Shown here one piece after another: positions 44,514 to 57,300 of a stretch of DNA of 64,000 nt. The notes under the pieces were generated by a model. That model saw only the letters and a list, made by a program, of their open reading frames with translations. It made no database searches and was not told the origin of the DNA. This stretch comes from Yamagishiella unicocca (taxonomy: Eukaryota; Chlorophyta; Chlorophyceae; Chlamydomonadales; Volvocaceae): contig BDSL01000045.1 in the NCBI GenBank assembly GCA_003116995.1, positions 124,001 through 188,000 of the forward strand. The letters are read 5' to 3'. The translations under genes and the position numbers were made by a program. The number at the start of each line of letters is the position of its first letter. The first letter of the stretch is position 1.

Positions 44514-47500
44514 CGAGGGCGGAGCGAGGGCGAGGGGGAGGGCGAGGGGGAGCCTCCTAGCTTGGGCTGACGAGCCTGAACCACAGCGGTCTCTTGCCTT
44601 CTGGCGCATTGCCTGGGAAGGCGGCGGCGTGCCGTGTCGTGTCCTAATCAAGCGCCGTGCTTGTGGCCCGACTGGCCGACGTTCTGGGCGCTGCGAGCTA
44701 TGTGAGGGAGCCCTCGCCGGCTTCAGGTTGGCTTTGAATGGGGGGTGGGGGTTGCGAATGGGGGGCCGGAAGAGGGGGAGCTTCCCGAGACTGCTACCGA
44801 CATGCAGGTCCACGTACAGAAACTATGAAATGACGACGACGACGCTGGGAGAGGCGGAGGCATGGAGGTGTTAATAGGAAGCAATGGGTGGGAGGTGGGA
44901 TTCAAGCCTAGCTAGGAGAGCCGGAACTGCGTGGTGTGGTGGTAGGGCCCGCGATGAAGATCGTTTTCGTACCGTGCTGTCGACGACATGTGTCGCGGGG
45001 TGGCACTGTGTGTGCTGCTGCCGCGGCGCGTCTGCGTCGCTTTGGCCGATTCTTGGACTGCGCATTACGTGACGATGACAGTGCTATGGAGGAAAGTGGG
45101 GCGGAGACAGGGCTGCAGGTGCGGGGCTGCTTGGCTGTGCCGGAGACAGCTGGTGTAGGTAATTTGGGCGGTCCAGTAGTACTCCCACTGGGATTGAACG
45201 GGATAATAATAATAGTATGCACGGACGGCGCAAGTGAGCGGATTGTTGATGTTGCTGGCGGCATCAACCTCAGCCCAAACGAACGGATGATACGGCGGCG
45301 CTGCTGCAGGGGCGGGAGAGTGGGGTGGAACGGTGCTTCCATTCCTCTCCCAGTGAACATTCACGTGACAAGAACACTGGATAACTGAGCGATGAAGTGA
45401 GTGGTCGGACCGTTTGCAAGTTACTGGCCAACTAACCAATACTGCGTTTAATTGCTGTGCTGTGCTGCGCTGTGCCGTGCTGCGTTGGCCGTGCTGTGCC
45501 GTGCTGCACCCACGTGCGGGACTGGAGGGCTGTGCAACGCTGCACGGTCCTCACGTGCATGGACCGGGTCGGTGCCCATCCCAGTCGTTATGGTGCCGGT
45601 GTGGGGCAACGCCGCGGATTGTCCGCAAGCCGGGGCCGGCCGTTTGGCAAGGGTCGGAGGGAGTCGTTTGCCCCTTCGGGCAGGTGATGCGGTGGGTGCG
45701 GGCCCCCTAGCGCGTCCGTATGTGTGTGGTGTTATGGCCAGGCAGCTGGATTAAGAGTTGGGGCGCCGGCGGGGGGGTTGGATAAACGCCTCTCGCGGGC
45801 CCCGTCCACTGCCGAGTCCGCGGCTCCGGGGTGAGTACGACACACTGGTTACGGATTCCTCGCAACTGCGGCATTTACTGGCAAGTGCACGCGTGCGGGA
45901 CGCTCGCGTTGAGACGTGGTGGCGCTGCTGCTGTAGAAGCTCGACACTGGTTGGCAGTTCCGTCATGCGCGCCAAGCCTCTTGTTGCGCGGGCTCCGAGA
46001 GACATGCAGGGCGGCGTTGCCCCTGGATGTAGCTCTGTATGGTGTTGGTTGATGGCATTCAAAATCCTGTACCACAAGCACGCCACAGCAGGTGCGCACC
46101 AGGACGAGACATCTTCCCAAATTGCTGACGGCCATTGTTGCGAGGTGGACTGGCCGCTTGCCGGAGCTTACAACCCTGCCAGTACTCGATGGCCTACCTT
46201 CGGATTCCCGTCGAGGTACTGAGGTACAGCAGCGGCAACTCATCTGGGCCATCCCCCTCCCTCCTCCCCCACGGGTTTTCGGCCCGAGTGCTTGATTGCT
46301 GCCATAGGCCCACCCCGCGTCCCTCGGTTCGTTTCATACCCCCCGGTTCTCCGGAACGATCACGGAGCGGAACGATCACGGAGCAGACAGATGACGCGCA
46401 GCCCTTGCGTACGCGGTAGCACAGCGAAGTATCACGCGCGGCCCAGGAGCCAGTGTGCGCTCCCTTGAAGCCAGTGCGCGCACGGTGGCAGCGTCAGAAG
46501 ATGGACGGAGCTCTCGTACGGGCATGTACAACTAATACAGTAACCAACCACGTCTTCGTCGTACCCTGTCTTCCACCCCAACGAGCATCCGCCCCACCTC
46601 GGAAATCCCACGACTCGAGTTTCATTCTGACTGACCGACCATGGCCGACCCACTGGGACCAGGGTGCTCTGGCAAGCTCAGGTGGTATTACGGGGTCACT
46701 ATCGGGCATAATCAAGCCGTCTTCGTGGCTGCATGAAAGAATGGTAAATGCGCAGGACGAGTTCGATGGCGAAATGAGCGGATACTCGCAGTACCTGACT
46801 TCCTAGTCTGTTGCAGAACGTATGTGGCAGCCGCTTCTCAAGCGCCCAGCACCTGACTTCGTGCGTCCCCACCACCTGTACACGTTAGGGACAATTGTGC
46901 GGCGGGCATTGTCAGCGGGGAAGGGGGGAGGCCATTCCATAATGGAGAGGAGGCCTGGGCAAGCTGGAGTAGGTGGCCAATACAGCCAAAGGGTTTGGTG
47001 GCAGGTACCATGCTGATGCAGGTGCAGAGGATTTGGGCATAACTGGTGATTTGGGTATTTTGGGTATCAGCGCCGTTATGTTGTACCGCTCGCGTTCACT
47101 CTTTTTGCACCCGACGTGAAGGCCAGCGCGAGGCCGCCGCTTCGCACAGCTGCGCTCGGGCCAGAAATCAACAGTGCTACGCACAGATACGGATTTCGTA
47201 ACAAAGCAAATGCAAATGCAACAGTTAATTCCTTGATAACTGGCTGCGCGCCTGCTTTCTTGAATTCCGGGTGTATCCACGCTTGTGGCCATCCTAGGAC
47301 AACGCATGAACTACTGTTTTTGCACATGGATGGCCGTGGGTGGTACTGTTGCACGTGAACAATTAGAGCTGTCGTCCCAGACCCAAAACTTCGCAGACAG
47401 TTGTCGCTGAGCGCGCAAGGTGCGCTGATCTACCGGCGCCATAAGATCATCCCTATATGGTTCTCGTGGACTTGTTGCCCATGCCCGAAAAGCTGTGTCT

Positions 47501-48022
47501 CCCAACCGCATCTTCGCTATGTGTTCATGCTTTTGGGGGAGTTCGTCACAGTCTGACATGCACATTTGCAATTGTAGCGAATTAGTATCATTGTGGACAT
47601 CTTTGTACCTTGTGAGCATGCTGTGCAGGGTAAATAGCCCAAACTTACACGTGCGGTAGCGTGGCATTGCAAATTAGATACAATGAATTAAGTTTGTCAG
47701 TAGGTTTCCCAGAATGAAACAGATTGTGGCTGTAAGAGAAGTGATGTCCATGAACGGCGTAGCGATTCCTGTGGCCTTGGGTTTCGGAGGATCCTGGCGC
47801 TGGGGTTACGTGCTGACGATAGAGCCAAAGCGGATTGTGCTCTAGTGGGCATAGGGTAGGCGCTCCTGATCATTGTAGAGCCCCCCTGTAATCACGGCGG
47901 TCTTTTTTCTCCTGTAACGCTTCTTTGGAGTCGTTCCTTCAGGCCGCTAAGTGTCAGCCCTACTGTAGCGTCGGCGCTGCTGGACACCCGACCACGCTAG
48001 TGCGTGGATCTTACGGCGTGTG
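44514..48022. other. Long intergenic region, no confident gene
   Basis: It presumably starts with the kinase 3' UTR. A CTGTGCTGTGC low-complexity run lies at 45455-45510. On the minus strand near 46060-45870 there is a possible ankyrin-like fragment (GNAALHVS in one frame, VELLQQQRHHVSTRASR in another), but the frame is broken. An intact 118-codon minus frame at 47667-47311 is listed separately. I see nothing else that can be supported. Confidence 0.4.
47311..47667 (-). CDS. Hypothetical ORF, 118 aa, no recognised family
   Basis: ATG-started minus-strand frame in a lower-GC stretch. It has normal-looking composition, including an acidic/Gln part (MSDCDELPQKHEHIAKMRLG) and Arg/Trp-rich part (REPYRDDLMAPVDQRTLRAQ). 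A GTAAGT follows six codons after the start, so it may instead be a short first exon. No homologue is recognised. It could be chance. Confidence 0.2.
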   Translation of the reverse strand: MPRYRTCKFGLFTLHSMLTRYKDVHNDTNSLQLQMCMSDCDELPQKHEHIAKMRLGDTAFRAWATSPREPYRDDLMAPVDQRTLRAQRQLSAKFWVWDDSSNCSRATVPPTAIHVQKQ

Positions 48023-51000
48023 ATGGCCGCCGTGAAGGAGGAGGAGCAGGCTGCGCCTAGCGGAGGGTGCGCGTTGCTGATGATCGCTCGTTAAGTGATG
48101 AACTAGCAGGCACCGACGCAGTGTCCTGCTGATATTGCAGGTCGGCCGGAGCCAAGCTCTTTCTAGGCGGCCTGTCATGGGACACGACAGAAGGTGCGCG
48201 AAGAGGTGTTTTCGGAAAAGTCCCCACAGTCGAGCGTCCTGCGACCAGCAGCTGATTGTCAGAGTCATGGTGTTGCAGAGAAGCTCAAGGAGTACTTCTT
48301 GAAGTATGGGGATGTCCAGGACGTGGTAGGTCTTATTGTATCACTGTTCAAGCCCAATGTGACTAGGTCATGGCCGCTGATGGCTCGGCGAAATTGTGCT
48401 TCGGCAGGTGGTGATGCGCGACCGCCAAACCCGGAGGCCCCGTGGCTTTGGTTTCATTACTTTCACTGATCCTGCGGCTGCACAAGCGGCTTGTGCGGAG
48501 CCACACACGATAGACGGCAGACAGGTAAGAGTGCCCTGGCGCGACACCCTCGGCTACGCCACACGTAACGCTTCATGGCTTGCAAAGCGCAGATCGACGC
48601 TAAGCCGTCAGTGCCACATGGCGAAGGTGGTCAGCAGCCCCGAAGCAAGAAGATTTTTGTGGGCGGACTCGCTCCCGAGACCGACGATGGTGCGCAGATG
48701 ATTGTCTGTGGCCAGGCGGCCACAGGGCGCCGCTATTGATGCAATCTTGGGCGATCACTCCATTGTTCCTTTCATGCGCTTGCAGCTCAACTAAAAGCAT
48801 ATTTCGAGCAGTATGGCGCGGTTGTTGAGGCGTTGGTCATGGTGGACCACAACAGCGGCCGGTCGCGAGGCTTCGGGTGCGTTCGCAAGCAGCTGGGGTG
48901 CTGTGGCAATTGCTTTCTGATCAACTGTTGCCTTCCAATTGTCACTCAGTTGGATGAACATTTGTGCCAGGGCGTTCGACTTTGTTGCAGCAGCACCAAC
49001 TTGCTGCCGCGAGTTTCCTATCCTGTGTACCACACGAACAACCACGGCGCGAGCTGCAGTCCTCAATGTGACGCAAGGTTTACTGGACATTTTCCGTTAA
49101 GCAGTTATGCCTGGCAACGCCACCCCGCCACCCACCCCAAACCCGACGTCAGCCACCCTGGCATGTTCTCGCGCCCCCGAAGCAGTTCCTTGATTGACAT
49201 ATACTGGTGCTGAAGTAGCATAGCCCCCCCCCGGTCGCGCTTCGGGGCCCCTCCCCCTTCTTTCCTACCCACATCTATTATATTCTGTCCACCTTACAGC
49301 GCCACGCAATCCCTGCCCGTCGTTGCAGCTTCGTGACTTTCGCCGAGGAATCGTCGGTTGAGAAGGTATTCACTGCCGGCCAGATGCATGAGCTTGGCGG
49401 CAAGCAGGTGGAGGTCAAGAGCGCCACTCCCAAGGGCTCAGGCCCGCAGTCAGGCCGCGGTGGCGGCCGCGGCACAGCATCAGCCGGCGGCTACGGCGGC
49501 CGCGGCTACGGCGGTGGCCGCGGCAGCTTCGGGGCTTACGCTGGTGGGTATGGCGGCTATGGAGCAGGTGAGCTCGAGGGCTACTCAAACGGTGAGAAGG
49601 ACAGGACGCGCGTGCGCGCGCGTGGGATGTGCGGGGGACATGTCGGGTGCGGTCATGTCTGGGGGGACTCGCCACTGATCCTTCGTTGGGGCTCGAGGGG
49701 AGGGGAGGACTGACCTGGTGCGAATGGGTCGGTCGTGCAGTGAGGTAGACCTGCCCTTGCGGTCAGGGGCTGGGATGTCATTTGGTATGCTCGTGCGGAA
49801 ATGCACGCTGGTGATCCGTCGGTGAGGCCCACGTGGAGGACATCGCTGGAGGTCAAGAGTGCTCTAACACACGCCACCACCTCTTCGGAGCGTTGGCGTG
49901 TATGCTGGCTGGCGAAAGGTGCAGCCTTGCTGCGGTCCGCTGCGCTGCACGGTTGCGGCGTGCAGCTGAACGATACTTATGGCCCGGCTTCTGGGCCAAC
50001 CTGGATTTGGTCGAAGGTGGTGGCCCGAGCCAAGCTGGCTGAGGTTGCTTCGTTTCGCGCTAGGAATCGGGGGTGCGCTGAGGCGACAGGTCACTTTCGA
50101 GCTGGGGTCGATAAGGAAGGGCTGGGCTGATCTGGGTCGGCCTGCCTTAACAGGGGCTGTCGCCAGTCAGTATCTCGACACCCAAGTGGTGATTTCTGAG
50201 CCAACGCGCTCAAGCGCAAGGCTAAATAGGGAAGAAAACCTAGATAAGTGGGCCGGGGTTCTAGCGGGGATTGTTCGCCGTGGTGTGCCCCCCGCTGACT
50301 GGTCTCCAGCACCCTTTCGGCTCATCCTGCGCCTGGATGCCTTCAACATCGAATAAATGATGATGCAGCTGGTTACCCTCAGAGCCTGGCGTTTCCGGCC
50401 GTACGGTCGGAGGCCGGGTCGGCGCGTCTTGCCCACCCTCTCGCCAAATCGCCACGCCGTATTCATACATCATATTACCTAAGTACTGGGCGCTTCAGCC
50501 ATATATCCAGCGGTTGGTGGCTACACCGCCAGCACTGACGAATGCGGATGTCGACGTGCTTCGTCTGGTACATGGGCGGCGGCAGCGGTCGCAGCCGGTG
50601 TTTTGTGCGTGTGCGAAGCCATGCTCACTGTGTCGTGTCCTTACGTAGAACCCCCGATAGCTAACCGCCGCTATACGTGTGTGTCTTGTGCAGGTGGCTA
50701 CGGCGCCGGGTTCCCCGGGTACAGTGCTGCCTACGGCGGCTACGGCGCAGGTACGATACGTCATGGATGCGCCTGGGGGGATTGTTGCGGCAGCCTCACC
50801 TGCACAGGTTGCATTGGCAATACGTGCTATGGTGCCTTCGCATGTGATGATGGAGGGAAGGGGCGGATTGTGCTTATGCTTAGTGTGCTGCACTGATGCT
50901 ACACGCCCGTGAGTGGGGCCTGCACAGCGCCCCCCACTGCTGGGCAGTCGGGGACTGGTCGTGGACACAGCAGGGCCCGCCTTGGAGGACCCTCGAGTGT

Positions 51001-51712
51001 GTAGCTTTAAATATTGGGATAGACATCATGGTGGAAGCAAAGATCCCCATGTGGGTTGGTGCGAATGGGGTTCGTACCAAGGGTGCAAGGACGGCGTGAG
51101 GCAGGGGACATGGCGTTGCAGGACGCCTTTCTCTTTCTTCCTGGATGGCATGCAGGGGTCCTGGCTGCCACATTGGCCTAGAGGTGTTGCGCGAGGGGTG
51201 ACGGTGTCCGCCGGCCATGTGTGGGCGGGATGTGTGGACGTGGTGGCGCTGAAGGACGCGTGGTGTGCGAGGGGTTCAGGGGGGTTCATGGTGTGCGAGG
51301 GGTTCAGGGGGGTCACATATTAAGTCCTGGTGTACCGCTCTGGCATGGAGGCCAGCGCGCAATGGCAGTAGCGCCTTGCGTGTGCTCTAATGCGGAAAGC
51401 GCATCGCCGCGCAGTGGTTGTTACATGTGTGGGGATTAAGGACGTCCGCAGCATTGCACCACCCAACATCCGCAGCATTGCACCGCGCCCGTGATCCCGT
51501 CCACGGCCGTGGATGTTGGTAACCATGTCACTTGTTCCCTGCGCGCACTGTCACTGTACCATGCGCGCACTGTCACTGCTTCCTCAGGTTACGGCAACTT
51601 TGGCATGATGGGATACGGCGCGGGATACGGCGGCATGATGGGATACGGCGGCTACGGCGGCTATGGCGCTTACGGATACGGCCAGCAAGCACCGTACAGC
51701 AGCCAGGGGTGA
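48023..51712 (+). CDS. Tandem-RRM glycine-rich RNA-binding protein (hnRNP A/B / Musashi type)
   Basis: RNA-binding protein of 289 aa in nine exons: 48023-48066, 48141-48193, 48279-48325, 48408-48524, 48593-48689, 48786-48876, 49329-49567, 50694-50750, 51588-51712. RRM1 has RNP2 LFLGGL (21-26) and RNP1 RGFGFITF (60-67). RRM2 has RNP2 IFVGGL (108-113) and RNP1 RGFGFVTF, split across exons 6 and 7. The tail is Gly/Tyr-rich ([20 protein letters not shown], later [14 protein letters not shown]), as in hnRNP A/B, DAZAP1 and plant RBGD proteins. It is likely disordered. The two tail exons after 49567 carry mainly GYG repeats and are separated by introns of about 1.1 and 0.8 kb, so alternative tails are easy to imagine. 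Exact orthology is not resolvable here. Confidence 0.93.
51262..51316 (+). repeat. 27-bp direct duplication in RRM-gene intron 8
   Basis: GGTGTGCGAGGGGTTCAGGG occurs twice head-to-tail. A second small duplication (GCGCGCACTGTCACTG) lies just upstream of the last acceptor at 51541-51578. Confidence 0.85.
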
Positions 51713-54365
51713 GCTGACGGAGATGGGAACGTTACAATACGTTAAGACCCTAGCAGTGCGGGAACTTGGGAAACGGCGGCGGGATGAGGATATCGGGGTT
51801 CACTGTGCATATCGGGGCTTGTGGTTAGGTATTGTTAGGCGTCGACTTAGTCCGGGCCTGTTGGCGACCCAGTGATGCAGTGAAACTGTGATGCGGGTCC
51901 CAAGTCAGTATGGGCGGTGCATCCCGGCCTTCCCATTCACGGCTGCGCGCCTTACCCTTATGGCAAGGCTGGTCTCCACCTTTGACAAGCTTACACACCG
52001 CACCCTTCTGCTTGCGAGACCCCGCACACTCTTGACACATTGCGCCTGTGTCGCCAATCGTGCAACAGTGGCCGTGGTGGCGGTGGCGAGGGCCAGTACT
52101 AGACAGCAGCCTTCGGCGTTTGCTCTCACGTCGAGTATGCCCACGGAGGCCCGGTCGGGCCCCCTCGAGGCTATCAGGATGTCCCGGGAGTACAAGCTGA
52201 GGCTGGCCACCTTATAGGTCGTGCCGCTCCTGTGCTGAGCCGTCCGGGCGCAGCAGCTTTTCGTCCCCGGGTTTCCAAAGACAGCTGCGGGAGCGGATGA
52301 AGATTTGAGTGAGAAGCAGCTGGGGTTTAGGCTCGGATGTCCGGGCCGGGGTGTTTCGTCGGAGTTTTGTGTTCGATTGGTCATGTTTTTGGAAGGGCGT
52401 GCGGGGGCGCTACAGGGGTACAGGGGGGCCATGTGTGCCCCCGACAGTGGCCCCCCAAGTCGCATCAATTCTTTTCGCCTTGCTGTCAGGTCATGAAGGG
52501 CGGATCGCCCTCCAGCTTGACGAGGCGCACAACTGCAGGCTAGGAGGCGCATCGGGCGTGTCGCGGTGGTGGCGGGGTTCGCAGCGGCGCCTGGCGGTGT
52601 GCGTGATGAGCGCCACTCGTCGGAAGCGTTTCACGGAAGGGCAGGCCGCGTACGCGCCTGGGCTGGAAGCAGTCTCCTGCAGAGCCAATGGCGGTTGCGC
52701 TCTGCTGCAGACCGTGCGCGGCCCAGGCCGATACGCAGCCCCGCTCCCCCGTCCCGCTCCGCTCAAGCCAATGCGTCCTGCTGTCGTTTCGTGGCAAGGT
52801 ACAGCGTGGTTAGGTGGGCTGGGAGTCGGGCGTTGCCACGAGCCCACCGAGTGACTCGTCTGCCTCGTATGTATTGGCCTCTGGACCGGCGGTTTGCTGC
52901 CGAGTTTGTTTTGTCGTGGCTGAGACGACCTCGCGGGCGGCTTCGCGGGCCACGGTTGTGCGCTGGAGGCCATGCAGCTGGCTGGCGGCTTCCTAGCGTC
53001 GTGTGTCGTTTGTGTGCGTTGGGAGGGGGTCGTCTGTGACAGCTGGCTGCCGAGGGGCAGCGGGGCAGCCGTTGCGCGGTGGCACTGTCGACGAGGCGAC
53101 GAGGGTGCGGCCTTGTAGATGTTGGGAAGGTCGCCCGGGAGCGCTGGAATTACGATTCTTGTTTGCACGATGATCAGATGATGCCAATTGATTTTCGAAA
53201 TGGCCGGTTGATTGTTCAGGATCAGGGTTGACAGGCGCTGGTCGCCAATGCCCTAGCAGAGCCCACACCTGCGTGCCCTAGCCGCGCATACGCGCAAGCT
53301 CCACTTCGAGAGAGAGACGTAAGAGAGAGAGAGAGCGTGCTGTATGGAAAATTACATGAGCCTACGAGCCCGAGCCGGGCGACTTCGCCCGGGAGTTTGC
53401 AAAGGCTTGACAGAGCTGCCTGTTCAAGCATGTGGGGCAAGTAGGGCTGGTGCGTACTGGTGTGGAGCGGGCAGAGCGACCCAGTGGACGAGGCGTGTTG
53501 GCCATTCTCCGACCGCCTCACCTCTGTAAATCGTCTTCCATAAGGACCCTTGTCTTCATCTCACACATTCCGTAAATCCTGTTTCGCCACAAACACAACC
53601 CCACCGGCATTGGCATCGAAGTCGCGCCAGACAAAAAATGTGAAGAGATACATCGTAAGGCATCTAGGTTGGCGCTTAGGCGTGGCGCAAACGAAGAAGC
53701 TACCGTCCCCGCGCTGTCGCTATCCAGTTATGTCAATAATGCCATCGATTTCACCGGCCTCTACCTGCTGTTATAGGAGACCCAAGAGGGGTCCAAGATA
53801 CACACAAAAATAGTCACTCCCACCCGCGTCCTCTTTGGCCCTCCAAATGCCAAGAGCGCTCGTCCTGCCTAGATTCTTTGTTCCTAAAATGCCTGACGCT
53901 CTCGCCTAGCTTGATGCTCCCTCCGAATGATACGAGAGTTCAAGAGTGATACTAGCACCCCTCAGGTAACCGGCTGGCCACCAATCAGAATCATACAAGC
54001 CTTACATCACGTAAGCGGTGTCTCCTCCTCACAGCACACAAACACACGAACAAGCACACTGTCAGTTAGCCCATACGTACGGCACACAGCGCATTACGAT
54101 TAATGCCTGCGAACCTCTGCTGTCGCTACACACCACCACGAGCCCAAGATCTCGCGGAGGGGAACCAATGCCGCCTCCGCGCCTGGGCCGGCATTACCCC
54201 GCACACGCCCTGCCTCACACCTTCCATGCCACCCGCCCGCCGTAAGCCGCCGCGCCCCCCTCCTCACCTGCTCGCACGAGCCGCCTGCTGCTGCACCCTT
54301 CACCCGCAGCACCGCCACCCCGCCCCGCCTGCCGCCCGCCCGCCGCCCGCCCGCCTGCCGCCCGC
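51713..54365. other. Convergent intergenic region, RRM gene / RUS gene
   Basis: 2.65 kb between two stop codons. The GC-rich part at 52.3-53.1 kb holds several overlapping frames on both strands, none with family resemblance or clear splice structure. The part at 53.5-54.1 kb is AT-richer and includes a plus-strand TGTAA near 53525. I see no gene to support. Confidence 0.4.
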
Positions 54366-57300
54366 TCACCCCTGCAGCGGGGTCACCCGCAGCACCCTGT
54401 TCTCTTTGGGGTTGAGCATGGTCTGCTGCAGCTTCCAGCCGGTGGCCTCCGCCTGGGCCAGGAAGTCCGGGTAGAGCGCCGCCACCACGGCCTGCGTCCG
54501 AACCAGGGCTAGCCGCCAGGGCTCAGGACTGCCCTTCTGCCCGGCCCCCGCCCCCGCCCCTGACATCGCGGAATCCAGCGGGCCCTGCGCCGGAGGCTCC
54601 TTTCCCCGCTTTCTGCCTCCCCGCCCTCCGTTCTGCTGTCCTCTCCCGCTGGAGGCTGGCGAGCCCTCCGCGGCGTCGGCACCACACCCGCCGCTGCCGC
54701 TGCTGCTGGCGCCCTTGCCGGCGGGTGCCAGCACCGGCTCCCGGAAGGCCGGCGGCAGCGGCAGCGCGGCCGCGTCCATGCTGCTCCCGTCCAGTATGTG
54801 CAGGAAGACGTGTCCGAAGAAGGACGCCTGCAGGCAGTCCATGCTGGTGGCGCCATCGCGCAGCAGCACGTAGGCCTTCTGGGTGTCGGGCCTGAGGGCA
54901 GACGGGCGGGGGAGGGGGGTTACATAACAGAACCGGGAGGCGGGGGAGGGGGGTTACATAAGAGAACCCGGGGGAGGGGGTTCGAGGACGACCGGTGGAT
55001 GCGAGGAAAAACCGTTTAGGAAAGAGGGTGGGCCGAGGCTGCGGTGGGGATGGTGCGGATACGGTAGGCGCGGGGAGGGGTTTGGTCGCAGAGGCAGATA
55101 AGATGACGGTGCGGCTGATGGTCAGGCGGGTGCGGCTGACGGTCAGGCGGGTGCGGCTGACGGTCAGGCGGGTGCGGCTGATGGCCAGGTGGGTGCGGCT
55201 GACGGCGGCATTGCGCACTGCTGTTGCATGGCACCCCCCGCGCGGTGTACGGCCTTCCTCGCCCCCCCCCCGCCCAGCCAGCTTCCCCCCCCGCACACAT
55301 ACCCCGCTCACACCAACGCTCCCCAGCCCGCCCCCGCCTCGCCTCGCCTCGCCTCCCCAGCCCTCCCTGGAGCCCCACCTGTACGTGACCATGTACCGGT
55401 AGCTGCCCTCCCGAAACATCGCCGCCGCGTAGCCCAGGTCCGAGGGCCCCGCGCAGGCCGACTCCACGGAGGCCCCCAGCACCAGCCTGTTCTGGTTGTA
55501 GCGCCCCCACGGCAGCAGCGGCTCGTTGTGGTTGGCCTCAGCCACCCCGGGTACGGCGCCGTCCGTCAGGTAGCTTCGAGTGGCGTACGCCAGGCGCGCG
55601 CGGTTCATGTACGGCAGCTCCACGCTGTCGACCTCTTTTCGGGAGGCCAGCAAGTAGCCTGTGTGTGTGTGTTGGGGGGAGAGCCGGGGGCTTCGAATTG
55701 CGGGTAGGGTTGCGGAGGGTTTTGTCGTACACGCGTCGTAAGCTCGGATATAAAGAGAGCAATCGAAGGCCTGGATGATGTTGTTCTTCCTTGGTGATCA
55801 AAGGTGAAGCGATCACCCGCACCTCCTCCTCCCGCCTCTCGCCCACCTCACGCCCCTCTCGCCCAGCGCACCCGCGGACAGCACGCAAAAGGTGGGCATC
55901 CTTGGCAGCTTCATCCGCGACAAGATGATGCCCGCCACCGTGCCCAGGATGTCCGCCAGGTTGGCCACCGACTCGCCCTTGGCGGTGATGTCAGCCAGGT
56001 TGTTCTGGAGCGCAAAGGTGCGGTAGATGGGCGCCCGAGTGGAGGACGCCGCCACCGCCGCGAGGTTCTTGGACAGGTTGGCGGTGCAGGCGAGCGGCAG
56101 GAAGGCGGGCGGGGCGTAGATGGTTGCGAGCTCCAGGGCGGCACCCGCCTCCATCAGGAGGTCTCCTGGGGGAGGGGGACGGCGGCGAACCAGGGGGGGG
56201 GGCCCAGTGGGAAGGAGGGGGCCAGAGGGGTGGGGAGGATGAGGCGGGTCAAGGGCGCGGGAGATTGCACAAAAAGAACCGGTTACTCGAGGTAGGAAGC
56301 GTAGCTGGTGCGTGGTGGGTTTCGAGGAAGACCCGTGGATGCCAGATGCGCGGGGTGGGGGTGGGGAGTTGCAGCGGCGGCTGGCAGCCCGGGGGTTGGG
56401 GAGGGGCCTGAGGGTGCCCACGCGGCGGGGCCGAGGCCGTCGCCCAGCAGGCGGGGCACCCGGGTGGCGGAGGCAGGGCCCTGCGGGGAGCCCCCGATGG
56501 CCACCTCCTTCGCGGCTTCGTTGCAGCGGCGCTACACAGCACCGCACGGCATGGCCGGACAGCGGAAGTGCCTGCCGCAGGTCCCTGCCTGCCTCCCCCC
56601 CCGGCACTAACCCCTGGCACCAACCAACCCTCGGCACCAACCAACCCCCCGGCACCAACCAACCCCCGGCACCAGCTCCATCGACCACCATCCCCGCGAG
56701 GGATGCGCTCCTCAGCCGCACCGCATCCCCTCCCCTCCACTCGTCGGCACCCTTGCCCCTCCACCAGCTCAGCTGCATCGCCCCGGCTGGCCGAGCGAGT
56801 CGACCCCGCTCCCAGGGGGCTGGGAGGTGCTCCGAAACCCTAGCCTAGCCTATCCGTCACATCCCCGTCACCTAGACCATCCGTCACACCCTACACTTTG
56901 CCTCGTATGATATGGCCAACACGCGTATCTCTACGCTTTCCCCCGGAGTACCCAGAGTACCCGGCGGGCGGGGGCCACTAGCCGCTCGCGCACAAGGCAT
57001 CCGGCGTGGCTCCACCTGTGAGTGAGGCGTGTGACCCAAATCCCAATTTCCCTTGTACGGCCCCTTCCCTCCTGGATCACTACCCCGGCCCCTTGCGCCC
57101 CCTGCCCTGCGCCCCACAACCGTCCCCTCCTTAACCCGCTGCTGCGCCACCCCGCCTCTCCAGTCTCACCGCCACCCCGCCTCTCCAGCCTCACCGCCGC
57201 CCACCCACCTAAATACCCGTCGGTTGCTTCGTTTCAAGTGACAGCACGCGTCTTCCGACACGACCCACCCACCTCTCCACGGGCTTCTCGCCACCCACCT

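Noticed and set aside
44936..45388. 150-codon plus-strand frame after the kinase
   Set aside because: There is no family resemblance and no splice context. It lies where the kinase 3' UTR is expected.
52491..53168. Overlapping long frames on both strands at 52.5-53.2 kb
   Set aside because: GC-rich DNA gives many stop-free frames. Composition is Arg/Pro/Ala-biased and no domain or splice structure is seen.
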